Source of the DNA: an uncultured Verrucomicrobiales bacterium | GTDB lineage: Bacteria; Verrucomicrobiota; Verrucomicrobiia; Verrucomicrobiales; Akkermansiaceae | DNA length: 8,383 bases | Reading direction: 5' to 3' | NCBI GenBank assembly: GCA_937893015.1 | Contig: CALBJX010000095.1 | Location: 1-8,383, forward strand | Part shown: positions 1-4,993 of the stretch, one piece after another | Numbering within the stretch: the first letter of the stretch is position 1 | How the letters are laid out: every line of letters begins with the position of its first letter | The notes under the pieces: generated by a model | The model's database searches: none | The model's input: the letters and a program-made list of their open reading frames with translations, nothing else | What the model was told of the DNA's origin: nothing | Translations under genes and position numbers: made by a program

Positions 1-4
1 TTTG

Positions 5-36
5 AAATTCCGCGCGGCGCAGCCGCGCCTCAATTT
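5..36. repeat. GC-rich hairpin with AT-rich ends, downstream of hldD
   Basis: The arms GCGCGGC (12-18) and GCCGCGC (22-28) are perfect complements around a 3-base loop, GCA. Outside them AAATT (5-9) can pair with AATTT (32-36) across a small internal mismatch. It lies about 50 bases past the hldD stop codon. It could stop transcription from the hldD side, but no clear T-run follows on that strand, so a terminator role is inference. It may be part of the adjacent intergenic repeat. Confidence 0.5.
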
Positions 37-39
37 GAC

Positions 40-69
40 TTCGTACATCGTACATTCAGTTCGACAAAT
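40..69 (-). repeat. Intergenic heptamer repeat, left copy
   Basis: Read on the minus strand this is TTTGTCGAACTGAATGTACG, then heptamers GTACGAT (53 to 47) and GTACGAA (46 to 40), partly overlapping the first block. Twenty-one bases (48-68) are the exact reverse complement of 8346-8366 at the other end of the window. It begins about 14 bases after the hldD stop, so both copies sit in the 3' flank of a gene and point away from it in the same sense. I do not recognise a named repeat family. Confidence 0.75.
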
Positions 70-82
70 CCTCCTTTGCCCG

Positions 83-1069
83 TCACATGTAGGGGTCCGG
101 CTGATTGAGGAAGTTCTGCACGTATTGGCGCACGCCTTCCTCCAGCGGGGTCATGGGGGTGTCGTAGCCCGCGGCGCGGAGCTTGCTGATATCCGCCTTG
201 GTGTAGTACTGGTACTTCGGGCGCAGGCTTTCGGGCATCTCCTTGAAGCCGATTTTGGGCTCCAGCCCCAGCGCGGCAAAGGTGGCGGCGGCGAGGTCGT
301 AGAAGGAGCGTGCCTCTCCCGCGCCGATGTTGAAGATGCCGCTCACCTCCGGGTGCTCCAGCAGCCAGAGGATGACGTTGGTGATGTCGCCCACCCACAC
401 GAAATCGCGCAGCTGCCAGCCGTCCTTGTAGTCGGGGTGGTAGCTCTTGAAGAGTTTCACCTCCTCATTCTGCTTGGCAATGGGGAAGATGTGGGCAATC
501 ACGCTCTTCATCGTGCCCTTGTGGTACTCGTTGGGGCCGTACACGTTGAAGAACTTCAGGCCTGCGTACTGGGGCGGGGTGGGGCGGTGCTCATCGCGCT
601 CGCGGGCCACCTTGCGGTCAAAGACGGCCTTGCTCCAGCCGTAGCAGTTGAGGGGGCGCAAGGCGTTGAGGTGCTCCTGCGTGTCGCAGTCCTCAAAGCC
701 CAGTGTGCCGTCACCATAGGTGGCGGCGGAGGAGGCGTAGATGAACTGGCACTTGTTGGCGCAGCAGTAATCCCAGAGCTTTTGGGAGAGCACGAAATTG
801 GAGCGGTTGATGAGGTCGGCGTCCGTCTCCGTGGTGGAGGAGATGGCACCCATGTGGATGATGGCCGTCACCTCGCCCTTGTGCTTCTCCAGATAGGCAT
901 CCGTGTCGTCGGGGTGCACACAGGCGGCGAGCTCGCGCTTGGCGATGTTCTTCCACTTCTCATCGGTGCCGAGGTAGTCGATGACGGCGATATCCTTCTT
1001 CCCCGCCTTTTCCAAGGCGGCCACGATGCACGAGCCGATGAAGCCGGCTCCTCCGGTGACGATAATCAT
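83..1069 (-). CDS. hldD: ADP-L-glycero-D-manno-heptose 6-epimerase
   Basis: This cytoplasmic short-chain dehydrogenase/reductase epimerises ADP-D-glycero-D-manno-heptose to the L-glycero form, the last step in making the activated heptose used in LPS inner core. The 328-residue protein begins with the NAD(P)-binding Rossmann motif GGAGFIG (6-12). It then shows YASSAATYGDG (111-121), containing the expected active-site serine, the YGWSK catalytic Tyr143/Lys147 pair, and FNVYGP followed by HKGTM, whose Lys184 matches the second catalytic base known in the E. coli enzyme. The length fits the family (about 310-330). The ATG at 1069 places the Rossmann motif right at the N-terminus, as expected. 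The leader in front of it is pyrimidine-rich with no Shine-Dalgarno sequence. It is divergent from the glycosyltransferase gene, which suits a shared role in surface glycan synthesis. Identification is firm; the glycan it serves is not shown here. Confidence 0.95.
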   Translation of the reverse strand: MIIVTGGAGFIGSCIVAALEKAGKKDIAVIDYLGTDEKWKNIAKRELAACVHPDDTDAYLEKHKGEVTAIIHMGAISSTTETDADLINRSNFVLSQKLWDYCCANKCQFIYASSAATYGDGTLGFEDCDTQEHLNALRPLNCYGWSKAVFDRKVARERDEHRPTPPQYAGLKFFNVYGPNEYHKGTMKSVIAHIFPIAKQNEEVKLFKSYHPDYKDGWQLRDFVWVGDITNVILWLLEHPEVSGIFNIGAGEARSFYDLAAATFAALGLEPKIGFKEMPESLRPKYQYYTKADISKLRAAGYDTPMTPLEEGVRQYVQNFLNQPDPYM

Positions 1070-1118
1070 GAGGTGAAATGAGGGTTGAAAATGAGCGAGA
1101 GACGTTCTCTATGCCCGC

Positions 1119-1146
1119 ATTCTATCACATTTCCCCCGCGTTTCCA
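1119..1146 (-). promoter_or_regulatory. Putative sigma-70 promoter of hldD
   Basis: On the minus strand a -10 box TAGAAT (1124 to 1119) lies 16 bases after a weak -35 box TGGAAA (1146 to 1141). This predicts a leader of about 40 bases before the hldD ATG. The -10 is good and the -35 matches four of six consensus bases, so the call is moderate. Confidence 0.45.
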
Positions 1147-1197
1147 GCTTTTTTCGGAATATTTCCGCGCGGCAAACGGCAGCCGGGATGAATGCAC

Positions 1198-1227
1198 TTG
1201 ACGCCGAGGCTCACGCTCGGGTATAGT
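1198..1227 (+). promoter_or_regulatory. Putative sigma-70 promoter of the GT8 gene
   Basis: TTGACG (1198-1203) and TATAGT (1222-1227) are separated by 18 bases, and the predicted start lies about 15 bases before the ATG at 1251. The spacer contains a short dyad, CCGAG (1204-1208) and CTCGG (1216-1220), which could be a binding site, but it is short enough to arise by chance. Confidence 0.6.
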
Positions 1228-1250
1228 GGGGGCTGAACAACACGTTTCCC

Positions 1251-2255
1251 ATGGCCTCCTCCGCTCCCGTTACCGTCGTCTTTGCCAGCGATGCCCGCGG
1301 CATCCTGCCCCTGTCCGCCGCCGCGTGGTCCGTGGCGGAGCAGGCCGCCCCCGACACCATCTGCGATATCTGCATCCTCAGCGACGGCATCCCCGCCGCG
1401 GAGCAGGAGAAGCTGCGCACGCTCATCCGCCGCGCGGGGGAACGCCACGGCGTCCGCTTTCTCGACATCGCCGCCGTGCTGCCCGAGGGGCTGATGGTGA
1501 TGGAGCGTTGGCCGCGCGTGGCCTGGGCCCGCGTCTTCCTGCCCGACCTGCTGCCCGAGGTGCACCGCGCCGTCTACCTCGATATCGACACCCTCTGCTG
1601 CACGGACCTGCGCCCCCTTGTCGAGACGGACATGGGCGGGGCAGCCCTCGGTGTGGTGCTGGAGCACGAGTCGCACGAGGGCTCCCATTTCAACACGCGC
1701 CTGGACATCCCGCAGAGCTGCCCCGGCTACTTCAACTCCGGCGTGCTGCTCATGGATTTGGATGTCTTCCGCCGCGAGGGGCTGGTGAAAAAGGTGATGG
1801 ATTTTGCCGCTTCGCATTTCAACGTGCTCACCTGCCCGGATCAGGATGCCCTCAATGGTGCCCTCTGCGACCGCCTTTTCCAACTCCACCCCCGCTGGAA
1901 CTGGCACGACGGCCTCACGCGCCTCATCCTCAAAAAGAATCCGAACGATGCGCTCTGGCGCGGCAACTCCCCCGTGCTCTCCGTGGAGGCGGCCCTCTCC
2001 CCCGCCGTGCTGCACTACCAGGGCAAGAACAAGCCGTGGCGCTACAACCACCGCATTGAGCGCGAACGCTATGAGCAGAGCATGCTGCGCGCGGGATTGG
2101 TCGACAAACTGCCGCTGCCGGGCTTCACCATGGACAACTGCCTCAAACGCTTCTTCTACCGCCCGCTCTACGCGCTGACATGGCGGCGCATCCGCGCACT
2201 GGCCGCCCGCCTCGGGGCGCGTCAGGGGGCGGCCTGCGGCATAGCCGCGCGATGA
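1251..2255 (+). CDS. Glycosyltransferase family 8 (LPS-type hexosyltransferase)
   Basis: The 334-residue protein is a cytoplasmic, GT-A-fold, retaining glycosyltransferase of family GT8, which includes the LPS core galactosyl/glucosyltransferases (WaaI/WaaJ/RfaJ type). Visible hallmarks are the N-terminal strand VTVVFASD (7-14), the metal- and nucleotide-sugar-binding DxD motif in YLDIDT (Asp111 and Asp113), FNSGVLLMDLD (161-171), CPDQDALN (195-202), and HYQGKNKPW (255-263) near the C-terminus, matching the family's metal-ligand HxxGxxKPW motif. The last 40 residues are rich in Arg and Ala and may help membrane association. The ATG at 1251 puts the first beta strand at residue 7, so the start is sound, although no Shine-Dalgarno sequence is present. 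The neighbouring divergent hldD suggests LPS or another surface glycan as target. Donor and acceptor sugars cannot be read from the sequence. A weak stem (AGCGC 2255-2259 with GCGCT 2276-2280, then TT) overlaps the stop and is a poor terminator candidate. Confidence 0.9.
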   Translation: MASSAPVTVVFASDARGILPLSAAAWSVAEQAAPDTICDICILSDGIPAAEQEKLRTLIRRAGERHGVRFLDIAAVLPEGLMVMERWPRVAWARVFLPDLLPEVHRAVYLDIDTLCCTDLRPLVETDMGGAALGVVLEHESHEGSHFNTRLDIPQSCPGYFNSGVLLMDLDVFRREGLVKKVMDFAASHFNVLTCPDQDALNGALCDRLFQLHPRWNWHDGLTRLILKKNPNDALWRGNSPVLSVEAALSPAVLHYQGKNKPWRYNHRIERERYEQSMLRAGLVDKLPLPGFTMDNCLKRFFYRPLYALTWRRIRALAARLGARQGAACGIAAR

Positions 2256-2286
2256 GCGCCGCCGTCGGTACGGGCGCGCTTTAGGC

Positions 2287-2314
2287 TTGATTCCCCCTCT
2301 CTGCGGGGTACAAT
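2287..2314 (+). promoter_or_regulatory. Promoter of the DUF3737 gene with overlapping dyad
   Basis: TTGATT (2287-2292), a 16-base spacer and TACAAT (2309-2314) form a strong sigma-70-like promoter. The expected start point, about 7 bases past the -10 box, falls at 2320-2322, which coincides with the ATG at 2321. A dyad, TGCGGG (2302-2307) and CCCGCA (2316-2321), brackets the -10 box. It could be an operator; that part is inference. Confidence 0.7.
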
Positions 2315-2320
2315 ACCCGC

Positions 2321-3196
2321 ATGCAGGATTGCCCCGCTGACAACGAAGCTCCCACTCCATGGCGCAGCCTCACCCGCGAGCGTTTCACGGGCGAGCGTGC
2401 CCTGTTCCAAAGCCGCCGTCTGCGGATTGAGGATTCAATTTTCGAAGACGGCGAGTCCCCGCTGAAAGAGAGCGCGGACATTGAGCTCGTCGGTTCCCTC
2501 TTCAAGTGGAAATACCCTTTCTGGTATTGCCGCAACATCTCGACGAAGCACTGCCACTGGTTTGAGATGGCTCGCGCCGGCGTGTGGTACAGCGAGAACG
2601 TGCTCGTGGAGGACGCTCTCATCGAGGCCCCCAAGAACTTCCGCCGCTGCAAGGGGGTGTCGCTTCGCCGTGTTCACCTGCCGAATGCCGCGGAAACCCT
2701 CTGGCATTGCGATGGGGTGGAGATGGAGGACGTGCAGGCCAAGGGCGACTACTTTGCCATGAACTGCCGCAACATGCGGATTGACCGCCTTTCCCTGCTC
2801 GGCAACTATTCCTTTGACGGCGCGGAGAATGTGGAGATAACCGACTCCCGCCTGCTCTCCAAAGATGCTTTTTGGAACAGCGACCGCATCACTGCCCGCA
2901 ACTGCTTCATCTCGGGCGAGTATCTGGGCTGGAACGCCCGCAATCTCACGCTTATCGACTGCACCATCGAGAGTCTGCAGGGGCTCTGCTACATCGACAA
3001 TCTGGTGATGAAGAACTGCAAGCTGCTCAACACCACCCTGGCTTTCGAGTACTCCACCGTAGACGCCGATATTCAGGGCGCGGTGGACAGCGTGCTCAAC
3101 CCCACAAGCGGCATCATCCGCGCCGACGCCATCGGCGAGCTGATATTGCAGAAGGACAGGGTTGACCCGAGCAAAACGAGGATTGTGGTGCGGTAG
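2321..3196 (+). CDS. DUF3737 family protein (right-handed beta-helix-like)
   Basis: The 291-residue protein matches what I know of DUF3737, a family of unknown function with repeated short beta strands typical of a pectate-lyase-like parallel helix. The N-terminal part shows GERALF (24-29), then FEDGESPLKES (41-51) and FKWKYPFWY (61-69), which are family hallmarks. From about residue 70 to 245 runs a series of roughly 20-residue turns with N, C and D at the corners, for example NCRNMRIDRL, AENVEITDSRLL, DRITARNCFI, RNLTLIDCTI and DNLVMKNCKL. There is no signal peptide or membrane segment, so it is probably cytoplasmic. The only in-frame ATG before the conserved core is at 2321, so this start is preferred despite leaving almost no leader. 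It has its own promoter and a hairpin right after the stop, so it is probably a single-gene unit. No catalytic role can be assigned. Confidence 0.85.
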   Translation: MQDCPADNEAPTPWRSLTRERFTGERALFQSRRLRIEDSIFEDGESPLKESADIELVGSLFKWKYPFWYCRNISTKHCHWFEMARAGVWYSENVLVEDALIEAPKNFRRCKGVSLRRVHLPNAAETLWHCDGVEMEDVQAKGDYFAMNCRNMRIDRLSLLGNYSFDGAENVEITDSRLLSKDAFWNSDRITARNCFISGEYLGWNARNLTLIDCTIESLQGLCYIDNLVMKNCKLLNTTLAFEYSTVDADIQGAVDSVLNPTSGIIRADAIGELILQKDRVDPSKTRIVVR

Positions 3197-3220
3197 CCCT
3201 ACAAATTGGGATTTGTAGGG
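3197..3220. repeat. Perfect 10-bp inverted repeat directly after a stop codon
   Basis: CCCTACAAAT (3197-3206) and ATTTGTAGGG (3211-3220) are perfect complements around TGGG, and the first base follows the DUF3737 TAG. No T-run follows directly (a T-rich stretch starts about 14 bases later), so it may protect the mRNA end or act as a weak terminator. It shares TACAAATTGG with the palindrome at 7655-7682. Confidence 0.65.
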
Positions 3221-3262
3221 ATGTACAAACATTCATTTTTCTCTATTAACACAAATCCGCTC

Positions 3263-3291
3263 TTCCCTCTTGCCTCGGTTCGTGTTATCCT
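3263..3291 (+). promoter_or_regulatory. Weak candidate promoter of the MalY-like gene
   Basis: TTCCCT (3263-3268), a 17-base spacer and TATCCT (3286-3291) preceded by TGT (extended -10) could drive the next gene, with a leader of about 22 bases. A second -10-like box, GATAAC (3304-3309), is close by. Neither matches consensus well. Confidence 0.3.
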
Positions 3292-3320
3292 TGTGCTCAA
3301 ACAGATAACGCTTCTTTCTT

Positions 3321-4469
3321 ATGTTCGACGAAACGACCGACCGCCGCCACACCAATTCCGTCAAATGGAATGTCGCAGACAACGAGCTCCCCATGTGGAT
3401 CGGCGACATGGATTTCACCACCGCGCCCTGCGTGCGCCGCGTCATCGAATACCGCGCCGCCCACGGCATCTTCGGCTACAACTATGTGCCCGATGACTGG
3501 GCGGGTGCCTACATCGGCTGGTGGCAGCGCCGCCACGGCTTCACCATGGAGCGCGATTGGCTCGTGTTCTGCACGGGTGTCATCCCCGCCATCTCCACCG
3601 CCGTCCGCAAACTGACGACGCCCGCCGAGAAGGTGGTGCTCATGACGCCCGTGTACGGCACCTTCTTCAACTGCGTGGTGAACAACGGCCGCTATGTGCT
3701 GGAAGCTCCTCTGCACCGCGAGGGCGCCCGCTACTCCATCGACTGGGCGGGCTTGGAAGACGCCCTTGCCGACAAGCAGACGTCCCTGCTCATCCTCTGC
3801 AACCCGCACAACCCCACGGGCAACATCTGGACGAAGGAGGAACTCGCCCGCATCGGTGAGCTCTGCGCCGCCAACGGTGTGCTTGTCGTCTCCGATGAAA
3901 TCCACTGCGACCTCACGGACCCCGGCACGCATTACACCCCCTTTGCCTCTGCGTCGGAGACCTGCCGCCGCATCAGCGTTACCTGCATGGCCGCCTCCAA
4001 GGCTTTTAATATTGCCGGCCTGCACACCGCCGCCATCTGCGTGCCGGACCCCGTGCTGCGCCATAAGATGTGGCGCGGGCTGAACACGGACGAGGTTGCC
4101 GAGCCGAACACCTTTGCCACGCTGGCTCCCATCGCCGCCTTCACGGAGGGCGAGGAGTGGCTGGAATCCCTGCGTGCCTACATCTACGAGAACAAGCAGG
4201 AGGTGACGCGCTTCCTTGCCGCCGAGCTGCCGCAGGTCACGCTGACGGAATCACAGGCCTCCTACTTCCTCTGGCTCAACTGTGCGCCCTACGGCCTCGG
4301 CAGCGAGGAGCTCGTCTCCCGCATCCGCAAGAGCACGGGGCTCTTCCTCACCGCCGGCAAACCCTTCGGCGGCAAAGAAGACACCTTCCTTCGCCTCAAT
4401 ATCGCCTGCCCCCGCGCCATGCTGCGCGACGGCCTCAGCCGCCTGAAGAAAGGCTTGGAAAGCCTTTAA
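3321..4469 (+). CDS. MalY/PatB-type PLP-dependent cystathionine beta-lyase/aminotransferase
   Basis: This 382-residue fold-type I PLP enzyme has the length and motif order of the MalY/PatB group, C-S beta-lyases that split cystathionine or cysteine conjugates to a thiol, pyruvate and ammonia. Visible features are the N-terminal RRHTNSVKWN and LPMWIGDMDF (23-32) blocks typical of the group, GYNYVP (52-57), NPHNPTG (161-167), SDEIHCDL (191-198) whose Asp192 should pair with the pyridine nitrogen, SKAFNIAG with the PLP-binding Lys227, and FLRLNIACPR with Arg358 positioned to hold the substrate carboxylate. It has no signal peptide and is cytoplasmic. The ATG at 3321 is right because the conserved N-terminal block begins within 10 residues, though the leader ACGCTTCTTTCTT has no Shine-Dalgarno sequence. 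It probably takes part in methionine biosynthesis or sulfur recycling. E. coli MalY also represses MalT, but nothing here supports a regulatory role. The gene seems to stand alone. Confidence 0.9.
   Translation: MFDETTDRRHTNSVKWNVADNELPMWIGDMDFTTAPCVRRVIEYRAAHGIFGYNYVPDDWAGAYIGWWQRRHGFTMERDWLVFCTGVIPAISTAVRKLTTPAEKVVLMTPVYGTFFNCVVNNGRYVLEAPLHREGARYSIDWAGLEDALADKQTSLLILCNPHNPTGNIWTKEELARIGELCAANGVLVVSDEIHCDLTDPGTHYTPFASASETCRRISVTCMAASKAFNIAGLHTAAICVPDPVLRHKMWRGLNTDEVAEPNTFATLAPIAAFTEGEEWLESLRAYIYENKQEVTRFLAAELPQVTLTESQASYFLWLNCAPYGLGSEELVSRIRKSTGLFLTAGKPFGGKEDTFLRLNIACPRAMLRDGLSRLKKGLESL
4449..4467. repeat. 8-bp stem overlapping the MalY-like stop codon
   Basis: AAAGGCTT (4449-4456) and AAGCCTTT (4460-4467) are perfect complements around GGA, ending on the first base of the TAA stop. 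It encodes the last residues KGLESL. It could stabilise the transcript end or assist the downstream terminator; chance is possible. Confidence 0.4.
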
Positions 4470-4483
4470 AGGAATGACAAAAT

Positions 4484-4515
4484 ACAAATTATTGAATTTG
4501 TGCGCCTGACGGCGC
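4484..4515. repeat. Two adjacent small hairpins downstream of the MalY-like gene
   Basis: ACAAATT (4484-4490) pairs with AATTTGT (4495-4501) around ATTG. It is followed at once by GCGCC (4502-4506) and GGCGC (4511-4515) around TGAC. The AT stem carries the TACAAATT core also seen in the palindromes at 3197 and 7655. AT arms next to a GC stem also recall the element at 5-36. Confidence 0.45.
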
Positions 4516-4523
4516 AGGAAAGG

Positions 4524-4556
4524 AAAATGGTCTGACGCATGCGTCAGACCATTTTT
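4524..4556. terminator. 32-bp perfect palindrome, bidirectional intrinsic terminator
   Basis: Bases 4524-4555 form a perfect palindrome centred on GCATGC, with AAAATGGTCTGACGCA as the left arm and a T-run (4552-4556) ending the right arm. The A-run on the left gives a T-run on the other strand, so it can work both ways. It lies 55 bases after the MalY-like stop and most likely ends that transcript before the tRNA genes. Confidence 0.75.
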
Positions 4557-4716
4557 GATGCCCGAGAGCGACCAGCCGCCGCGCAAGACGTCGGCAAACG
4601 GCTCATTTGTACGAGTGCTTTCTCAAGAAAAATACGTTTTCTTCAAAAAAAAGGCTTGCATTCATGCCGAAGTTTGTGTAAACTTCGCCCGCACGCCTTC
4701 CGGGGCTTGCAAGTAT
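4557..4716. other. Non-coding leader region before the tRNA genes
   Basis: I see no convincing gene here. The region holds a weak AT stem, AAGAAAA with TTTTCTT (about 4625-4643), an A-run at 4645-4652 that could act as an upstream promoter element, and the tRNA promoter itself. Confidence 0.5.
4656..4684 (+). promoter_or_regulatory. Promoter of the tRNA-Tyr/tRNA-Val unit
   Basis: TTGCAT (4656-4661), a 17-base spacer and TAAACT (4679-4684) form a good promoter about 30 bases before tRNA-Tyr. An A-run immediately upstream (4645-4652) resembles an UP element. An 8-bp dyad, CGAAGTTT (4668-4675) and AAACTTCG (4680-4687), covers the -10 box. Confidence 0.6.
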
Positions 4717-4799
4717 GGGTAGGTTCCCGAGCGGTCAAAGGGGACTGACTGTAAATCAGTTAGCTAATGCTTTCGGTGGTTCGAATCCACCCCTGCCCA
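4717..4799 (+). tRNA. tRNA-Tyr (anticodon GTA)
   Basis: This is a full class II cloverleaf of 83 bases. The acceptor GGGTAGG pairs with CCTGCCC (4792-4798) with one G-T wobble. The anticodon stem ACTGA/TCAGT flanks the loop CTGTAAA, with anticodon GTA at 4751-4753. The long variable arm contains AGC-TAAT-GCT, and the T arm is GGTGG-TTCGAAT-CCACC. The discriminator is A4799. CCA is not encoded (TCA follows), so the tail must be added by CCA-adding enzyme. Confidence 0.95.
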
Positions 4800-4807
4800 T
4801 CACTCAT

Positions 4808-4880
4808 GCGGAGGTAGCTCAGTCGGTAGAGCAACACCTTGACATGGTGGAGGTCGTAGGTTCAAGTCCTATCCCCCGTA
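4808..4880 (+). tRNA. tRNA-Val (anticodon GAC)
   Basis: The 73-base class I tRNA has D stem GCTC/GAGC, anticodon loop TTGACAT with GAC at positions 34-36, T arm GTAGG-TTCAAGT-CCTAT and discriminator A4880. CCA is not encoded. It follows tRNA-Tyr by 8 bases and is surely co-transcribed. Two mispairs are odd: A-C at the fifth acceptor pair (GCGGAGG against CCCCCGT) and A-G at the top of the anticodon stem (ACACC against GGTGG); the first acceptor pair is a G-T wobble. It is still a recognisable, probably functional tRNA, but a weakened one cannot be excluded. Confidence 0.85.
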
Positions 4881-4888
4881 CTGAAAAT

Positions 4889-4934
4889 GAGCCGCTTAAC
4901 CGGCGCAAAACGGTTAAGCGGCTCGTTGTTTTTT
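4889..4934 (+). terminator. Strong intrinsic terminator after the tRNA genes
   Basis: A 14-bp perfect stem, GAGCCGCTTAACCG (4889-4902) with CGGTTAAGCGGCTC (4911-4924), closes the 8-base loop GCGCAAAA and is followed by GTTGTTTTTT. It ends the tRNA transcript 8 bases past tRNA-Val. Confidence 0.9.
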
Positions 4935-4935
4935 C

Positions 4936-4963
4936 TTGATTCTGCCGCGGTTTGTGCGATAAT
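4936..4963 (+). promoter_or_regulatory. Promoter of the MFS-acyltransferase gene
   Basis: TTGATT (4936-4941), a 16-base spacer and GATAAT (4958-4963), the latter with the extended -10 TGC before it, closely resemble the DUF3737 promoter. The predicted start near 4970 rules out the in-frame TTG at 4952 and supports ATG 4994 as the translation start, with a leader of about 24 bases. Confidence 0.7.
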
Positions 4964-4993
4964 GACCTAGAACGCCACGCAGAGTTATCATTT

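Noticed and set aside
1125..2360. 411-codon open frame antisense to the GT8 gene
   Set aside because: It is a shadow of a clear GT8 gene, runs through two intergenic promoters and shows no recognisable domain.
4715..4939. Short open frames across the tRNA genes and terminator
   Set aside because: They overlap two well-folded tRNA genes and a strong terminator, so they are not coding.
4952..4993. Upstream TTG start for the MFS fusion gene
   Set aside because: It lies between the -35 and -10 boxes of the promoter, so it would not be transcribed from it.
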